Assembly (NCBI RefSeq): GCF_000421825.1
Contig: NZ_ATXT01000013.1
Coordinates: 186,001 to 250,000, forward strand
Source of the DNA: Humibacter albus DSM 18994
Lineage (GTDB): Bacteria > Actinomycetota > Actinomycetes > Actinomycetales > Microbacteriaceae
DNA length: 64,000 bases
Direction: 5' to 3'
Within the stretch, counting starts at the first letter, position 1; each line of letters starts with the position of its first letter. Below, in pieces: positions 25,044-33,797 of this stretch. Made by a program: the position numbers and the translations under genes. The notes beneath the pieces were generated by a model, which worked only from the letters and a program-made list of their open reading frames with translations, was not told where the DNA came from and made no database searches.

Positions 25044-26674
25044 GCGTGACGACGCTCGGCGAGGTGCGGGAGCGCAACGAGTCCGCGTGGCTGTTGACAC
25101 CACGCGGAGCGCTCGATCCCACGTTCCGTCAGAACATGCGCCGGTACGACGACGAGGACGAGTTGGATGCCGTCATCGTCGGCGCCGGCGCAGGCGGTGC
25201 GACCATGCTGCAGCGGCTTGCCAGGTATGGCTGGCGGGTCGCGGCGCTGGAGGCGGGGCCGTTCTGGGACCCGGAAGACGACTGGGTGAGCGACGAGGCG
25301 GCATCCCACCAGCTCTACTGGACCGAACCTCGCGAGATCGGCGGCAGCGACCCCGTGCCGCTCGGCTCGAACAACTCGGGCCGCGGCGTCGGCGGGTCGA
25401 TGGTGCACTACGCCGGCTACACGCCGCGGTTCCATCCGAGCGACTTCCACACCCTCTCGGCCGACGGTGTGGGTGCCGACTGGCCGTTGAGCTACCCGGA
25501 GTTGCGCCCGTACTACGAGCGGATCGAGGAGGAGCTGCCGGTCGCGGGGGAGTACTGGCCGTGGGGCGATCCGCACGGGTACCCGCACCGGCCGCATCCG
25601 GTCGGCGGCAACGGCGAGGTGTTCCTGCGTGGCGCGGAGCGCGCTGGCATCGAGGCGAAGGTGGGCCCGGTCGCCATCCCGAACGGCCGCTTCGGCCACC
25701 GCCCGCACTGCATCTACCGAGGGTTCTGCCTGCAGGGATGCAAGGTGAACGCGAAGGCGTCCCCGCTCATCACCCACATCCCCGATGCGCTCGCGCACGG
25801 CGCGGAGGTGCGTCCGGACTGCATGGTCACGGGGATCGAGATGGATGCCTTCACGGGCCGCGCGACGGGCGTGCACTACGTGCGCGACGGGCGGGAACGG
25901 TTCCAGAAGGCATCCGTGGTCATCGTGGCCGGATACTCGATCGAGACGCCGCGGCTGCTGCTCAACTCGACCTCGCCGCGCTTCCCCGACGGACTGTGCA
26001 ACGACTTCGACCTCGTCGGCCGCTATCTCATGGTGCAGGGCGCTCCTCAGACGGCCGGCCGGTTCGACGAAGAGATCCGCATGTTCAAGGCGCCGCCGCC
26101 CGAGGTGAGCACTGAGGAGTTCTACGAGACCGACCCGACCAAGCCGTACAAGCGCGGGTTCTCCATCCAGACCGTCTCGCCGCTGCCGATCACCTGGGCG
26201 GAGCACGTCATGGCGCAGGGGCACTGGGGCGCGGAGTTCCGCAACTACATGAGCGACTACGTGCACTGGGCGTGCTTCGGCGCGCTCTGCGAGTTCCTCC
26301 CGCTGCCCGAGAACCGGGTCACGCTGGCCGAGGAGAAGGACCGTCACGGGCTGCCGATCGCGCACTTCGCCTACAACCAGTGCGACAACGACAAGCAGCT
26401 GGTGGATGCCGCGACGAAGGTGATGGAACGCCTCCTCACCGCTGCGGGTGCCGACGAGACGATCACGATCAAGCGGTATGCCCACCTGGTTGGCGGTGCC
26501 CGCATGGCGCGGGACGAGCAGCACGGGGTCGTGGATGCCGACTGCCGCACCTTCGCGGTGCCCAACCTGTACATCACCGACGGCAGCGTGCTGCCGACGC
26601 AGGGCAGCGCGAATCCCGCGCTGACGATCATGGCCGTCGCCGCCCGCGCGGCCGACCGGTTGGCGCAACGATGA
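25040..26674 (+). CDS. GMC-family FAD-dependent dehydrogenase (large subunit)
   Basis: 544 aa. The FAD dinucleotide site is DAVIVGAGAGGATMLQRLARYG (about 43-64) followed by ALEAGPFWDPEDDW. GSNNSGRGVGGSMVHYAGYTPRF is the second GMC signature. The cluster HCIYRGFCLQGCKVNAK resembles that of gluconate/2-keto-gluconate dehydrogenase large subunits. The C-terminal domain carries HLVGGARMARDEQHGVVD and ITDGSVLPTQGSANPALTIMAVAARAAD, which hold the catalytic His/Asn. It oxidises a sugar, sugar acid or alcohol; the substrate is unknown. GTGA overlap with the subunit-3 gene shows coupled translation. Confidence 0.88.
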   Translation: MSVTTLGEVRERNESAWLLTPRGALDPTFRQNMRRYDDEDELDAVIVGAGAGGATMLQRLARYGWRVAALEAGPFWDPEDDWVSDEAASHQLYWTEPREIGGSDPVPLGSNNSGRGVGGSMVHYAGYTPRFHPSDFHTLSADGVGADWPLSYPELRPYYERIEEELPVAGEYWPWGDPHGYPHRPHPVGGNGEVFLRGAERAGIEAKVGPVAIPNGRFGHRPHCIYRGFCLQGCKVNAKASPLITHIPDALAHGAEVRPDCMVTGIEMDAFTGRATGVHYVRDGRERFQKASVVIVAGYSIETPRLLLNSTSPRFPDGLCNDFDLVGRYLMVQGAPQTAGRFDEEIRMFKAPPPEVSTEEFYETDPTKPYKRGFSIQTVSPLPITWAEHVMAQGHWGAEFRNYMSDYVHWACFGALCEFLPLPENRVTLAEEKDRHGLPIAHFAYNQCDNDKQLVDAATKVMERLLTAAGADETITIKRYAHLVGGARMARDEQHGVVDADCRTFAVPNLYITDGSVLPTQGSANPALTIMAVAARAADRLAQR

Positions 26675-26837
26675 GCGCGCCGCGCGCTGCGCCGAGCCCG
26701 CGGCCTGCTGCCGGGCCGCCCGTTTGTTCGCGCGAATAGCGGGGTGGCTCGACGACAAAGGGATGGCTCGATACCGGGGGCCGGCAGCAACGCCGACTCG
26801 GCAACACGACGAACGCGACGACGAAGGAGGAGACGAG

Positions 26838-28673
26838 ATGGCGAAGACGGTCAGTGACGTTCTCATCGATCGACTGAAGGACTGGGGCGTGCACCGCGTC
26901 TACGGATTCCCGGGCGACGGGATCGGCGCATTCGACGGCGCGCTCGGCAAGAACGAGAGCGAGGAGGGCGGTATCGAGTACATCCGCCCGACGCATGAGG
27001 AGATCTGCGCCCTGATGGCCACGGCGCACGCGAAGTGGACGGGTGAGGTCGGCGTGTGCATCGCCACGTCGAGCCCCGGAGGATTCCACATGCTGAACGG
27101 CCTGTACGACGCGCAGATGGACAACCAGCCGGTGGTCGCGATCGTGGGCCAGCAGGGCCTCGACTCGCTGGGCACGTTCACCCAGCAGGAGAGCAATCTG
27201 GAGCGGGTGTTCCAGGATGTCGCGTGCTACGTGCAGACCATCGTCGCGCCCCCGCAGGCCGAGGCCGTCATCGACACCGCGTTCCGCACCGCGCTGGCGC
27301 GGCGCCAGCCGGCGGTGATCGTGCTGCCGCACGACGTGCAGGCGATGAAGGCGGTCGCCCCGCCGGTCGCGCACTGGGTGGCGCGGGCGAGTCGCGAACC
27401 GGCATCCACCGACATCACGCCCAGTGAGGTGGAGCTGCGCAAGGCCGCGGACATCCTGAACGCGGGTGAGCGCGTCACGTTCCTCGTCGGTGCCGGCGCG
27501 CAGGGCGCCACCGACGAAGTGCTGAAGGCCGCCGAGCTCACAGGCGCCGGCATCATCACGGCGCTGCGCGGCAAGGACGTCATCCCGGGCGACGTGCCGT
27601 ACCACACGCAGCAGGTCGGGCTGCTCGGCACGCTGCCGAGCCTGCACCAGATGCACGAGTGCGACACGCTGCTCATGCTCGGCACGAACTATCCGTATGG
27701 GGAGTTCCTGCCCGAGACCGGCGCGGCCAGGGGCATCCAGGTGGACTTGAAGCCCGAGCAGATGGGCATTCGCTATCCCACCGAGGTCAACCTGTGGGGC
27801 GACGTGAAGGCCACGCTGAAGGCGCTCATGCCGATGCTCGAGCCGAAGGACGACCTGTCGTGGCAGCGCAAGATCGTCGATGAGATGCAGGGCTGGGAGC
27901 GCGAGGAAGAAGCGGAGGCGATGGTCGACTACGACGACGGCGCCAACCCGAGACGGTTCTACTTCGAGCTGAACAAGCGGCTCCCCGACAACGCGGTGGT
28001 GACTGCCGACGCGGGCACCACGGCCGACTGGTACGCCCACCACCTGCGCTTCAAGCGCGGTATGCGCGGCGACCTCTCCGGCCGCCTGGCCACCATGCTG
28101 GCGGCGATGCCGTACGCCACGGCGGCGAAGTTCGCCTTCCCCGACCGCCCGGTGATCTGCACCATCGGCGACGGCGCGTTCCAGATGCTCGGCATGAACG
28201 AGCTGATCACCATGAAGAAGTACCTGCACCGATTCGGCAACAAACAGCTCGTCGTGCTGATCCTGCACAACAACGACCTCGGTCAGGTCTCGTGGGAGAT
28301 GCGCACCGAAGACGCCAACCCGGTCTGGCGCACCGCGCAAGACGTGGAGTCCGTCGACTACGCCGGCTACGCGCGGCTTCTCGGGTTCCAGGGCATCAGG
28401 GTGGAGAAGGACGAGGATGCCGCCGGTGCCATCGAGACGGCGCTCGCGTTCGACGGCGTCACCGTCATCGACGCCATGGTGAGCCGCAACATCCCGCCGC
28501 TGCCGCCGCACATCACGAAGGAGTACGCGAAGAACACCGGTCTCGCCCTGCTGAAGGGCGATCCGTTCGAGCTGAATGTGATCAAGGACTCGGCAGCGGC
28601 GCTGGCCACCGAGGGTGTCGAGCGGGTGAAGGGTGCGCTGCACCTCGGCCGGGACGACAAGGGCGATGACTGA
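26838..28673 (+). CDS. ThDP-dependent enzyme, pyruvate oxidase-like
   Basis: 611 aa with the three-domain arrangement of pyruvate oxidase/acetolactate synthase. N-terminal DWGVHRVYGFPGDGIGAFDGAL and the cofactor-activating Glu in RPTHEEICALMATAHAK (near 53) form the PYR domain. The central domain has LVGAGAQGATDEVLKAAE. The C-terminal ThDP/Mg motif is TIGDGAFQMLGMNE to LHNND (about 443-472). Stand-alone PoxB-like enzymes decarboxylate pyruvate to acetate, feeding electrons to quinone, and are often stress-induced. Exact reaction unproven. AAGGAGGAGACG sets the ATG at 26838. Confidence 0.85.
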   Translation: MAKTVSDVLIDRLKDWGVHRVYGFPGDGIGAFDGALGKNESEEGGIEYIRPTHEEICALMATAHAKWTGEVGVCIATSSPGGFHMLNGLYDAQMDNQPVVAIVGQQGLDSLGTFTQQESNLERVFQDVACYVQTIVAPPQAEAVIDTAFRTALARRQPAVIVLPHDVQAMKAVAPPVAHWVARASREPASTDITPSEVELRKAADILNAGERVTFLVGAGAQGATDEVLKAAELTGAGIITALRGKDVIPGDVPYHTQQVGLLGTLPSLHQMHECDTLLMLGTNYPYGEFLPETGAARGIQVDLKPEQMGIRYPTEVNLWGDVKATLKALMPMLEPKDDLSWQRKIVDEMQGWEREEEAEAMVDYDDGANPRRFYFELNKRLPDNAVVTADAGTTADWYAHHLRFKRGMRGDLSGRLATMLAAMPYATAAKFAFPDRPVICTIGDGAFQMLGMNELITMKKYLHRFGNKQLVVLILHNNDLGQVSWEMRTEDANPVWRTAQDVESVDYAGYARLLGFQGIRVEKDEDAAGAIETALAFDGVTVIDAMVSRNIPPLPPHITKEYAKNTGLALLKGDPFELNVIKDSAAALATEGVERVKGALHLGRDDKGDD

Positions 28674-29832
28674 TCACTCGTCCGGCGGCTCGCGCGCGAT
28701 GCACGGGCCGCCGGTGCGTGCCGTGCGAGCGCGTACCTACGTGGTCCCCACGACCTACGACGGCGACCCCATGCCGGAGTCCGACGGCACGGCGCGGTGG
28801 GACTCCACCGGCGTGCTCGTCGTCGAGGTCGAGGCGGGCGGATGCACGGGGCTCGGCTACGCCTACACGTCGCCCGCCGCGCTCGGCGTGGTGCGCGACG
28901 TGCTCGCCGGAGTGCTGCTCGACGACGAGGATGCCGGTGGCGTGTTCGCGACCCAGCGGCACTTCTGGTCCATGGCGCGCGCGGTGCGCAACATGGGCTG
29001 GCGCGGCATCGCGGCGAGCGCGGTGTCGGCACTCGACGTCGCGCTGCACGACGCGAAGGCGAGACTGCTGGGCGTTTCTCTGCTCGAGCTGCTCGGGGCA
29101 TCCGCTGATCGAGTCATGGCCTACGGCAGCGGCGGGTTCACGACCTACACCGACACGCAGCTGAGGCAGCAGTTCGCGGGCTGGGCCGAGCGTGGCTTGC
29201 GGGCTGTGAAGATGAAGGTCGGCACAGATTCCGCGGCGGATCCGTCGCGCGTGCGCGCGGCGCGCGACGCGATCGGCGCCGACATCGACCTCTTCGTGGA
29301 CGCGAACGGCGCGTACGACCGCAAGCAGGCGCTCGAGTTCGCAGAGCGGTTCTTCGCGGACGCCCAGGTGAGCTGGTTCGAGGAGCCGGTCTCCAGCGAC
29401 GATACGGACGGGCTCCGCCTGCTGCGCGATCGAGCGCCGGCGGGCATGCGGATCGCCGCCGGCGAATACGGCTACGTGCCCACCGACTTCCGGCTGCTGC
29501 TGGAGGCCGGAGCGGTCGACGTGCTGCAGGCCGATGCGACGCGCTGCGGCGGCGTCACCGGATTCCGGAACGCCGCCGAGCAGTGCATCGCACGGGGCCT
29601 GCCGCTGAGCGCGCACACGGCGCCGGCTCTGCATGCCACGCTCGCGGCATCCGTCGAGCCCGCCGTGAATGTGGAGTACTTCCATGACCACGCGCTCATC
29701 GAGTCGCTGCTATTCGATGGCGTGCCAGAACTGATCGACGGATGCCTGGTGCCCGACACCTCCCGCCCCGGCCACGGCCTCGTCACCAGCGGCCGCGGCG
29801 AGGACTATCTCACCAGCGAGTGGGAGAGCTGA
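28666..29832 (+). CDS. enolase-superfamily enzyme (mandelate racemase/muconate lactonizing type)
   Basis: 388 aa. Active-site landmarks of the mandelate racemase subgroup are present: KMK at about 182-184 (RAVKMKVGTD), metal ligands in DANGAYD (near 211), FEEP (near 238) and AGEYG (near 265), and the C-terminal general base HTAPALH (near 317). Substrates are carboxylates, commonly sugar acids. An 8-bp overlap with the ThDP gene (ATGACTGA) shows coupling. An alternative ATG lies at 28699. With the GMC dehydrogenase it may form a sugar-acid oxidation route (inference). Confidence 0.85.
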   Translation: MTDHSSGGSRAMHGPPVRAVRARTYVVPTTYDGDPMPESDGTARWDSTGVLVVEVEAGGCTGLGYAYTSPAALGVVRDVLAGVLLDDEDAGGVFATQRHFWSMARAVRNMGWRGIAASAVSALDVALHDAKARLLGVSLLELLGASADRVMAYGSGGFTTYTDTQLRQQFAGWAERGLRAVKMKVGTDSAADPSRVRAARDAIGADIDLFVDANGAYDRKQALEFAERFFADAQVSWFEEPVSSDDTDGLRLLRDRAPAGMRIAAGEYGYVPTDFRLLLEAGAVDVLQADATRCGGVTGFRNAAEQCIARGLPLSAHTAPALHATLAASVEPAVNVEYFHDHALIESLLFDGVPELIDGCLVPDTSRPGHGLVTSGRGEDYLTSEWES

Positions 29833-29860
29833 CGGGTCTCACGGCGACGGGTCTCGTGAC

Positions 29861-29901
29861 AACGGCCTCACGACGACGGGGGGAGTCGCCGTGAGGCCGT
29901 T
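29861..29901 (+). terminator. bidirectional terminator-like hairpin
   Basis: Perfect 12-bp arms AACGGCCTCACG (29861-29872) and CGTGAGGCCGTT (29890-29901), with four more inner pairs after a mismatch. It lies between the convergent enolase-superfamily and DUF7882 genes, 29 bp after the former's stop. A direct repeat GACGGGTCTC (29831 and 29846) precedes it. Confidence 0.65.
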
Positions 29902-29995
29902 CATCGTGAGGCGATCCGGTCCACGAAAACCGCCGTCCGGAGTCACCGGGGCAGTGCACGTTCCGTTTCGCGGCCGCCTTCCGTCGCGCGCCTGC

Positions 29996-30361
29996 TCAGG
30001 CCACCTTGCGCATGGGGTGAGCGTCGCGGTCCGGGCGCTGTTGTCCCGCGCGCCCGGCGTGGGCGGGAGATCCGTCTTCGTCCAGCACGACAAGGCCGCG
30101 CGAGCCGTTCGCCTCCGCCTCCAGCAACTGGATCCATTCCCGGTTGATGGCCGGGATGCGTGAACCCAGGTAGCGGAAGTAGACGGGCACGTCGGCGGAC
30201 ATCCACATCGATGCCCGGCCGCTGCCGATGGAGAGGTCGTCGAGCCACGACATCAGGAACGACTCCCGACGCCGGAACTTGTTCACGATGACGATCTCGA
30301 GGTGCGTCAGGAGGCGGTCCTCGAACTCGACGTCTTGCGGTCCATAGATCATCGTTCCCAT
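29996..30361 (-). CDS. DUF7882-like small protein
   Basis: 121 aa. MGTMIYGPQDVEFEDRLLTHLEIVIVNKFRRRESFLMSW, SGRASMWMSADVPVYFRYLGSRIPAINREWIQLLEAEANGSRGL is the pattern of a small protein family common in Microbacteriaceae (DUF7882; often misnamed ATP-dependent DNA ligase in databases). Function unknown; it has no ligase motifs. The C-terminus (about 30 residues) is polar and variable. ACGAGGAGCAGAAC precedes the ATG at 30361. An earlier in-frame start would add 37 residues without family similarity. It is a single gene. Confidence 0.75.
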   Translation of the reverse strand: MGTMIYGPQDVEFEDRLLTHLEIVIVNKFRRRESFLMSWLDDLSIGSGRASMWMSADVPVYFRYLGSRIPAINREWIQLLEAEANGSRGLVVLDEDGSPAHAGRAGQQRPDRDAHPMRKVA

Positions 30362-30459
30362 AGTTCTGCTCCTCGTTCCTCGGCTATCACGGTCGACTCG
30401 CGAAATGTCACGATTCGATCTCGCTAACAAGCAAAGAGAAGAAGCACTGAGAGCCACAA

Positions 30460-30485
30460 GGGGACCCCCCATATGAGGGACCCCC
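30460..30485 (+). repeat. GGGACCCCC direct/inverted repeat
   Basis: GGGGACCCCCC (30460-30470) and GAGGGACCCCC (30475-30485) flank CATATG. The block is also roughly palindromic (AAGGGG to CCCCTT). It lies about 100 bp upstream of the DUF7882 gene and could be an operator. No regulator gene is nearby. Confidence 0.4.
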
Positions 30486-30579
30486 TTGACAACCGGGTGC
30501 GGCGGTGCTTACGCCCGGACGCGTGCTTGCGCCCGAGCCTACGGCGGGAGCGGCGTGCGTCGCGCTCGCCGTGGCATCC

Positions 30580-32370
30580 TCAGATCGATTGGCTGTACCC
30601 GAAGAACTCGTGGTCGTTGTTGTACCCGCCCTGGCCGCCGCCGACCTCGGAGAAGTGCTCGACGAACTCGATGCCCTTGATCCACTTGACCATCTTGAAG
30701 CCGAGTTGCACCTCGTTGCGCAGCCTGAGCGGAGCTCCGTGGCCGAACGAGAGCGGTTCGTCGTTCATGTCGTACGCGAGCATCGTCAGCTCATAGGACA
30801 TCTGCTCGATGGGCTGGGCGTCGTAGTAGATGCCGCCGTCGGATCCCTCGCCGAAGGAGTAGAAGATCACCCACTTCGCTTCCGGGCGGGGCTTCACGAC
30901 GTCGAGGATGGTGCGCATCGAGACGCCGCCCCACTTGGCGACGCCCGACCAGCCCTGAATGCAGAAGTGCTGCGTGATCTGCGAGTGGTGAGCGAGCTCG
31001 CGCAGCTGCACGAGGTCGAGGTCGACCGGGTTGTCGACCAGGCCGCCGACGTGCAGACGATAGTCGGCGAAATTGCGTTCCCGCAGGGCGACGTACTCGG
31101 CGCTGTCGGGGTATCGGCCGTTGTGCCAGAAGTAGGGGGAGATGTCGTCCTGGCCGTATTGCTTCGGTCCCGCATCGACGTGCTCGAAGAGGCGCTGCGC
31201 CGGTCCGATCAGGGCGTACCCGACCTTCTGGATCACTCGGGGATACCGGTAGGTGACCGGCGTCGCCGCAACCCAGCCGACGACCACGATGACCATCGCG
31301 AGCACGAAGATCCAGAACCCGACCCAGGAGTCGTCGTTGCGACTGGCGAACATGTGGTTGAGGTTGCGCAGGGCGCCGGTGGCCATCACGAGCGTGACGT
31401 GCACGACGATGAAAGCCACGAACCAGACCATCACGAGGAAGTGCAGGGAACGGGCGACCTGGATGCTCAGCACCTTGCTCAGGCGATGGAACCTCGTGGA
31501 GAGCGCCGGAGACATCCCGAGCCCGGTGATCAGAGCCAGTGGTGCCGCAATGAAGACCGTGATGAAGTAGGCGATCAGCTGCAGGCTGTTGTAGTTCGTC
31601 CAGCCCGTCTCCAGCGGCCAGTTCATGGACAGGTACTGGATCGCCACCGAGATCGCGTTCGAGATGACGTCCCAGTGCAGGGGCACCAGGCGCACCCACT
31701 GCCCGGTGCAGAAGATGAGCACGTAGAAGACGATCCCGTTGAGCAGCCACAGCGTGTCCACCCCGAGGTGCCACCAGCGGGCGAGGCCGATGGTGTGGCG
31801 TCGGCCCGGCAGCCCGACGCCCGACGGCAGGGAGATCGAGTCCTCCTTGGCGGTGTAGAGCGGATTGGCCGGGATGGGCTTCTGCATGCGGAACCAGTTC
31901 TTGCCGGGCCCGCTGTGCCTCGTCCAGTACAGGCGCGGATGGTCGGCGAGGATCTGCCATCCGGAGCGGATGATGAAGATCATCAAGAAGAGGTTGAAGA
32001 AGTGCTGCCAGCCGACCCAGGCGGGGAACCCGACGGGCGCCCAGGAGGGCAGCTCGGAGGTGCCGGGGTAGGTGTGCATGAAATCCTGCACGGCCGGGAT
32101 CTCGCGAAGCCCCCGTGCCACCGCGATGGCCGCGATGAGAATGACGAACGCGATCGGGATCAGCCAGAGCAGGTTGAACCACTTGGTGTGCCCGATGCGG
32201 ATGCGCGGTGCCACGCCGTACTGCGCCGGGATGCCGCCGGCCCAGTCGTCATCGATGACGTCCTTCTGCTTGCGCGTCAGTTCGTCGCGGTAGGTCTGCA
32301 CCACGTCGGGCACTTCGTCCTTCGCCGGTGCGGGGATGTCTGCGGGGACGGGGCGGTCAGAAGCGGTCAT
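30580..32370 (-). CDS. cytochrome b / molybdopterin-dependent oxidoreductase fusion
   Basis: 596 aa joining two functions. The N-terminal ~380 residues are a membrane cytochrome b561/b6-like domain with several helices and haem-binding His candidates (GWQHFFNLFLM, RWWHLGVDTLWLLNG, ARSLHFLVMVWFVAFIVVHVTLV). The C-terminal ~190 residues are a sulfite-oxidase-fold domain with the Mo-ligand Cys in QHFCIQGWSGVAKWGGV and YDMNDEPLSFGHGAPLRL(R). In E. coli the equivalent functions are separate (MsrP catalytic, MsrQ membrane). The domain should lie outside or inside depending on topology; no signal peptide is present. Substrate unknown. Confidence 0.85.
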   Translation of the reverse strand: MTASDRPVPADIPAPAKDEVPDVVQTYRDELTRKQKDVIDDDWAGGIPAQYGVAPRIRIGHTKWFNLLWLIPIAFVILIAAIAVARGLREIPAVQDFMHTYPGTSELPSWAPVGFPAWVGWQHFFNLFLMIFIIRSGWQILADHPRLYWTRHSGPGKNWFRMQKPIPANPLYTAKEDSISLPSGVGLPGRRHTIGLARWWHLGVDTLWLLNGIVFYVLIFCTGQWVRLVPLHWDVISNAISVAIQYLSMNWPLETGWTNYNSLQLIAYFITVFIAAPLALITGLGMSPALSTRFHRLSKVLSIQVARSLHFLVMVWFVAFIVVHVTLVMATGALRNLNHMFASRNDDSWVGFWIFVLAMVIVVVGWVAATPVTYRYPRVIQKVGYALIGPAQRLFEHVDAGPKQYGQDDISPYFWHNGRYPDSAEYVALRERNFADYRLHVGGLVDNPVDLDLVQLRELAHHSQITQHFCIQGWSGVAKWGGVSMRTILDVVKPRPEAKWVIFYSFGEGSDGGIYYDAQPIEQMSYELTMLAYDMNDEPLSFGHGAPLRLRNEVQLGFKMVKWIKGIEFVEHFSEVGGGQGGYNNDHEFFGYSQSI

Positions 32371-32483
32371 GGCCGCGCGGCTTTCCCGATGCGCGCCGCC
32401 GAGAACGCTGCGGCCGCGGGGCTGCCGGTGGCCAAGGGATGGTGAGCGACGAATCTCATCTGCAGGATCAACTCCTCACGCGT

Positions 32484-32513
32484 TAAAACGGATATTAGTC
32501 CGGTAAAACGGAT
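32484..32513. promoter_or_regulatory. tandem TAAAACGGAT operator candidate
   Basis: TAAAACGGAT occurs at 32484-32493 and 32504-32513, exactly 20 bp apart (two helical turns), with TATTAGTCCG between, so CGGAT/GTCCG also forms an imperfect dyad. It is 114-143 bp upstream of the cytochrome b/Mo gene. The A-rich bases stand out from the surrounding GC. A redox-sensing repressor could bind here (inference). Confidence 0.5.
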
Positions 32514-32571
32514 TCGAGCCTGCGAGATCCGACATCGGCGTTCCGCGGCATGCGTGAGCGGTGCAGAGCGG

Positions 32572-32659
32572 CAGGCTTCTGGTCACAGAACGGGAGGCTC
32601 CTGGTCGCAGAGCGGCAGGCTCCTGGCCACAGAACGACAGGCTCCTGGTCACAGAACGG
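32572..32659 (+). repeat. four 22-bp tandem repeats
   Basis: Units start at 32572, 32594, 32616 and 32638 with consensus CAGGCTCCTGGTCACAGAAC plus GG. Each differs from it at 0-3 positions, and a partial unit precedes at 32562. Not a CRISPR: the units are contiguous with no spacers. Confidence 0.85.
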
Positions 32660-32813
32660 CAACGAACCCCTTAGAACGCCTTCAGTCCGTTCCGATCGCG
32701 TCTTCGGCTCGCGCTCGCAGACTGGTCGACGGGCGAACGACGGAGCTCACCCGCAACAGGAGGTCGGCCGTGTCTCAGGCCGAGGCACGGCCCGGGAGTG
32801 CATCGGGGGCGCC

Positions 32814-33017
32814 ATGAGTGTCACGTCGTTCATCAGGAACACCTACGATCCGGATACCCGCCAGCAGGCACCGTCAGCGGTGCTCGTGCGTATGCTGCTC
32901 ATCCTCTTCGGCGGCCTGGTGGTCGCGGCGATCGCGGTCGCACTCGTTCTCGGCGTCGCCGCCCTGATCTGGGGCGGCACGATCGTGAGCCTCGTGCAGC
33001 AGATCGCGGGAGCGTAG
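32814..33017 (+). CDS. small single-helix membrane protein
   Basis: 67 aa. MSVTSFIRNTYDPDTRQQAPSAV is a soluble head; VLVRMLLILFGGLVVAAIAVALVLGVAALIWGGTIV is a long hydrophobic stretch giving one or two helices. No family recognised. The start is supported by the change from low-complexity repeat-derived codons to normal coding. No strong ribosome site is visible. It ends 20 bp before the convergent PAP2 gene. Confidence 0.5.
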   Translation: MSVTSFIRNTYDPDTRQQAPSAVLVRMLLILFGGLVVAAIAVALVLGVAALIWGGTIVSLVQQIAGA

Positions 33018-33037
33018 CAAGACGGACGGATGCCGCA

Positions 33038-33730
33038 CTAACGCCGTGTCGGCATCCGTCTGCCCCGCAGCAGCGCCCGCACCACGAGGTTCCACAGCCA
33101 TGCGACGAGGAGGGCGCCGGCGACTCCGGCGAGCACTGCGCCGAGGATGTCGGTGGCGTAGTGGGCGCCGACATAGACGCGCGACCACGCGGTGGTGGCC
33201 ACGAAGAGAACTCCGACGACCGCCGCGATGATGCGGGAGACGAGCCCGGTGCAGACCAGCACGACGGCCATGGTGAGCGTCACGGCGAACACGGTGTGCC
33301 CGCTCGGGTAGCTCAGGGTCGCGTGCGTGACGTGGAGGTGGTATGAGATGGCGTCCCACGGCGGTCGAGGCTCGGCGACGACCGCCTTCGGGATGAGGCA
33401 GAAGAGCCATCCGCCCCCCGCGATCAGCACCGCCGCGAGGGCGCGCGGCCATGACACGAACAGGCCGACGAGAACCCCGAGGATCGCCAGGCAGACGGCG
33501 ACGACGCGCACGGAGTCCAGATTGTCGAGCGCCAGCGCGATGGAGTCGAGGAATGAGCCGTGCGCGGTGTTCACCGCCCGGTTGACGGACAGCTGCGCGG
33601 CGAGCCAGGCGGGCGACGCCTTCGCGATGAAGCCGAGCAGGAACGTCGCAGCCCAGAGCACGAGAGCGATCACGAGCGAGCCGCGCGGAGCGGCGACGAG
33701 CGGCGATCTGCGGAAGCGGTGGGAGGGCAT
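33038..33730 (-). CDS. PAP2-family phosphatase
   Basis: 230 aa, about six membrane helices. The three PAP2 phosphatase motifs are visible: KAVVAEPRP (KxxxxxxRP), SYPSGHT (PSGH), and SRVYVGAHYATD (SRxxxxxHxxxD). Such enzymes dephosphorylate phosphatidic acid, undecaprenyl pyrophosphate or related lipids at the membrane surface. The ATG at 33730 starts MPSHRFRRSP just before the first helix; a longer frame adds low-complexity residues. No operon partner is obvious. Confidence 0.87.
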   Translation of the reverse strand: MPSHRFRRSPLVAAPRGSLVIALVLWAATFLLGFIAKASPAWLAAQLSVNRAVNTAHGSFLDSIALALDNLDSVRVVAVCLAILGVLVGLFVSWPRALAAVLIAGGGWLFCLIPKAVVAEPRPPWDAISYHLHVTHATLSYPSGHTVFAVTLTMAVVLVCTGLVSRIIAAVVGVLFVATTAWSRVYVGAHYATDILGAVLAGVAGALLVAWLWNLVVRALLRGRRMPTRR

Positions 33731-33797
33731 CCTGCCAGTCTGTCGGCTCGAGGCCGCCAGCGGCTTCGCGGCACGCGACCGGGTGCTGCGAGTGCGC

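Larger units (their letters stand above)
32371..32813. other. divergent intergenic region with operator-like and tandem repeats
   Basis: A 443-bp spacer between the cytochrome b/Mo gene and a small membrane-protein gene. It holds the TAAAACGGAT pair (32484-32513), four 22-bp tandem repeats (32572-32659), and a degenerate GAACCCCTT (32664) resembling the CAACCCC box. No convincing gene was found in it. Confidence 0.6.

Noticed and set aside
32572-32659. Possible CRISPR array
   Set aside because: 22-bp units are contiguous without spacers and no cas genes are present.
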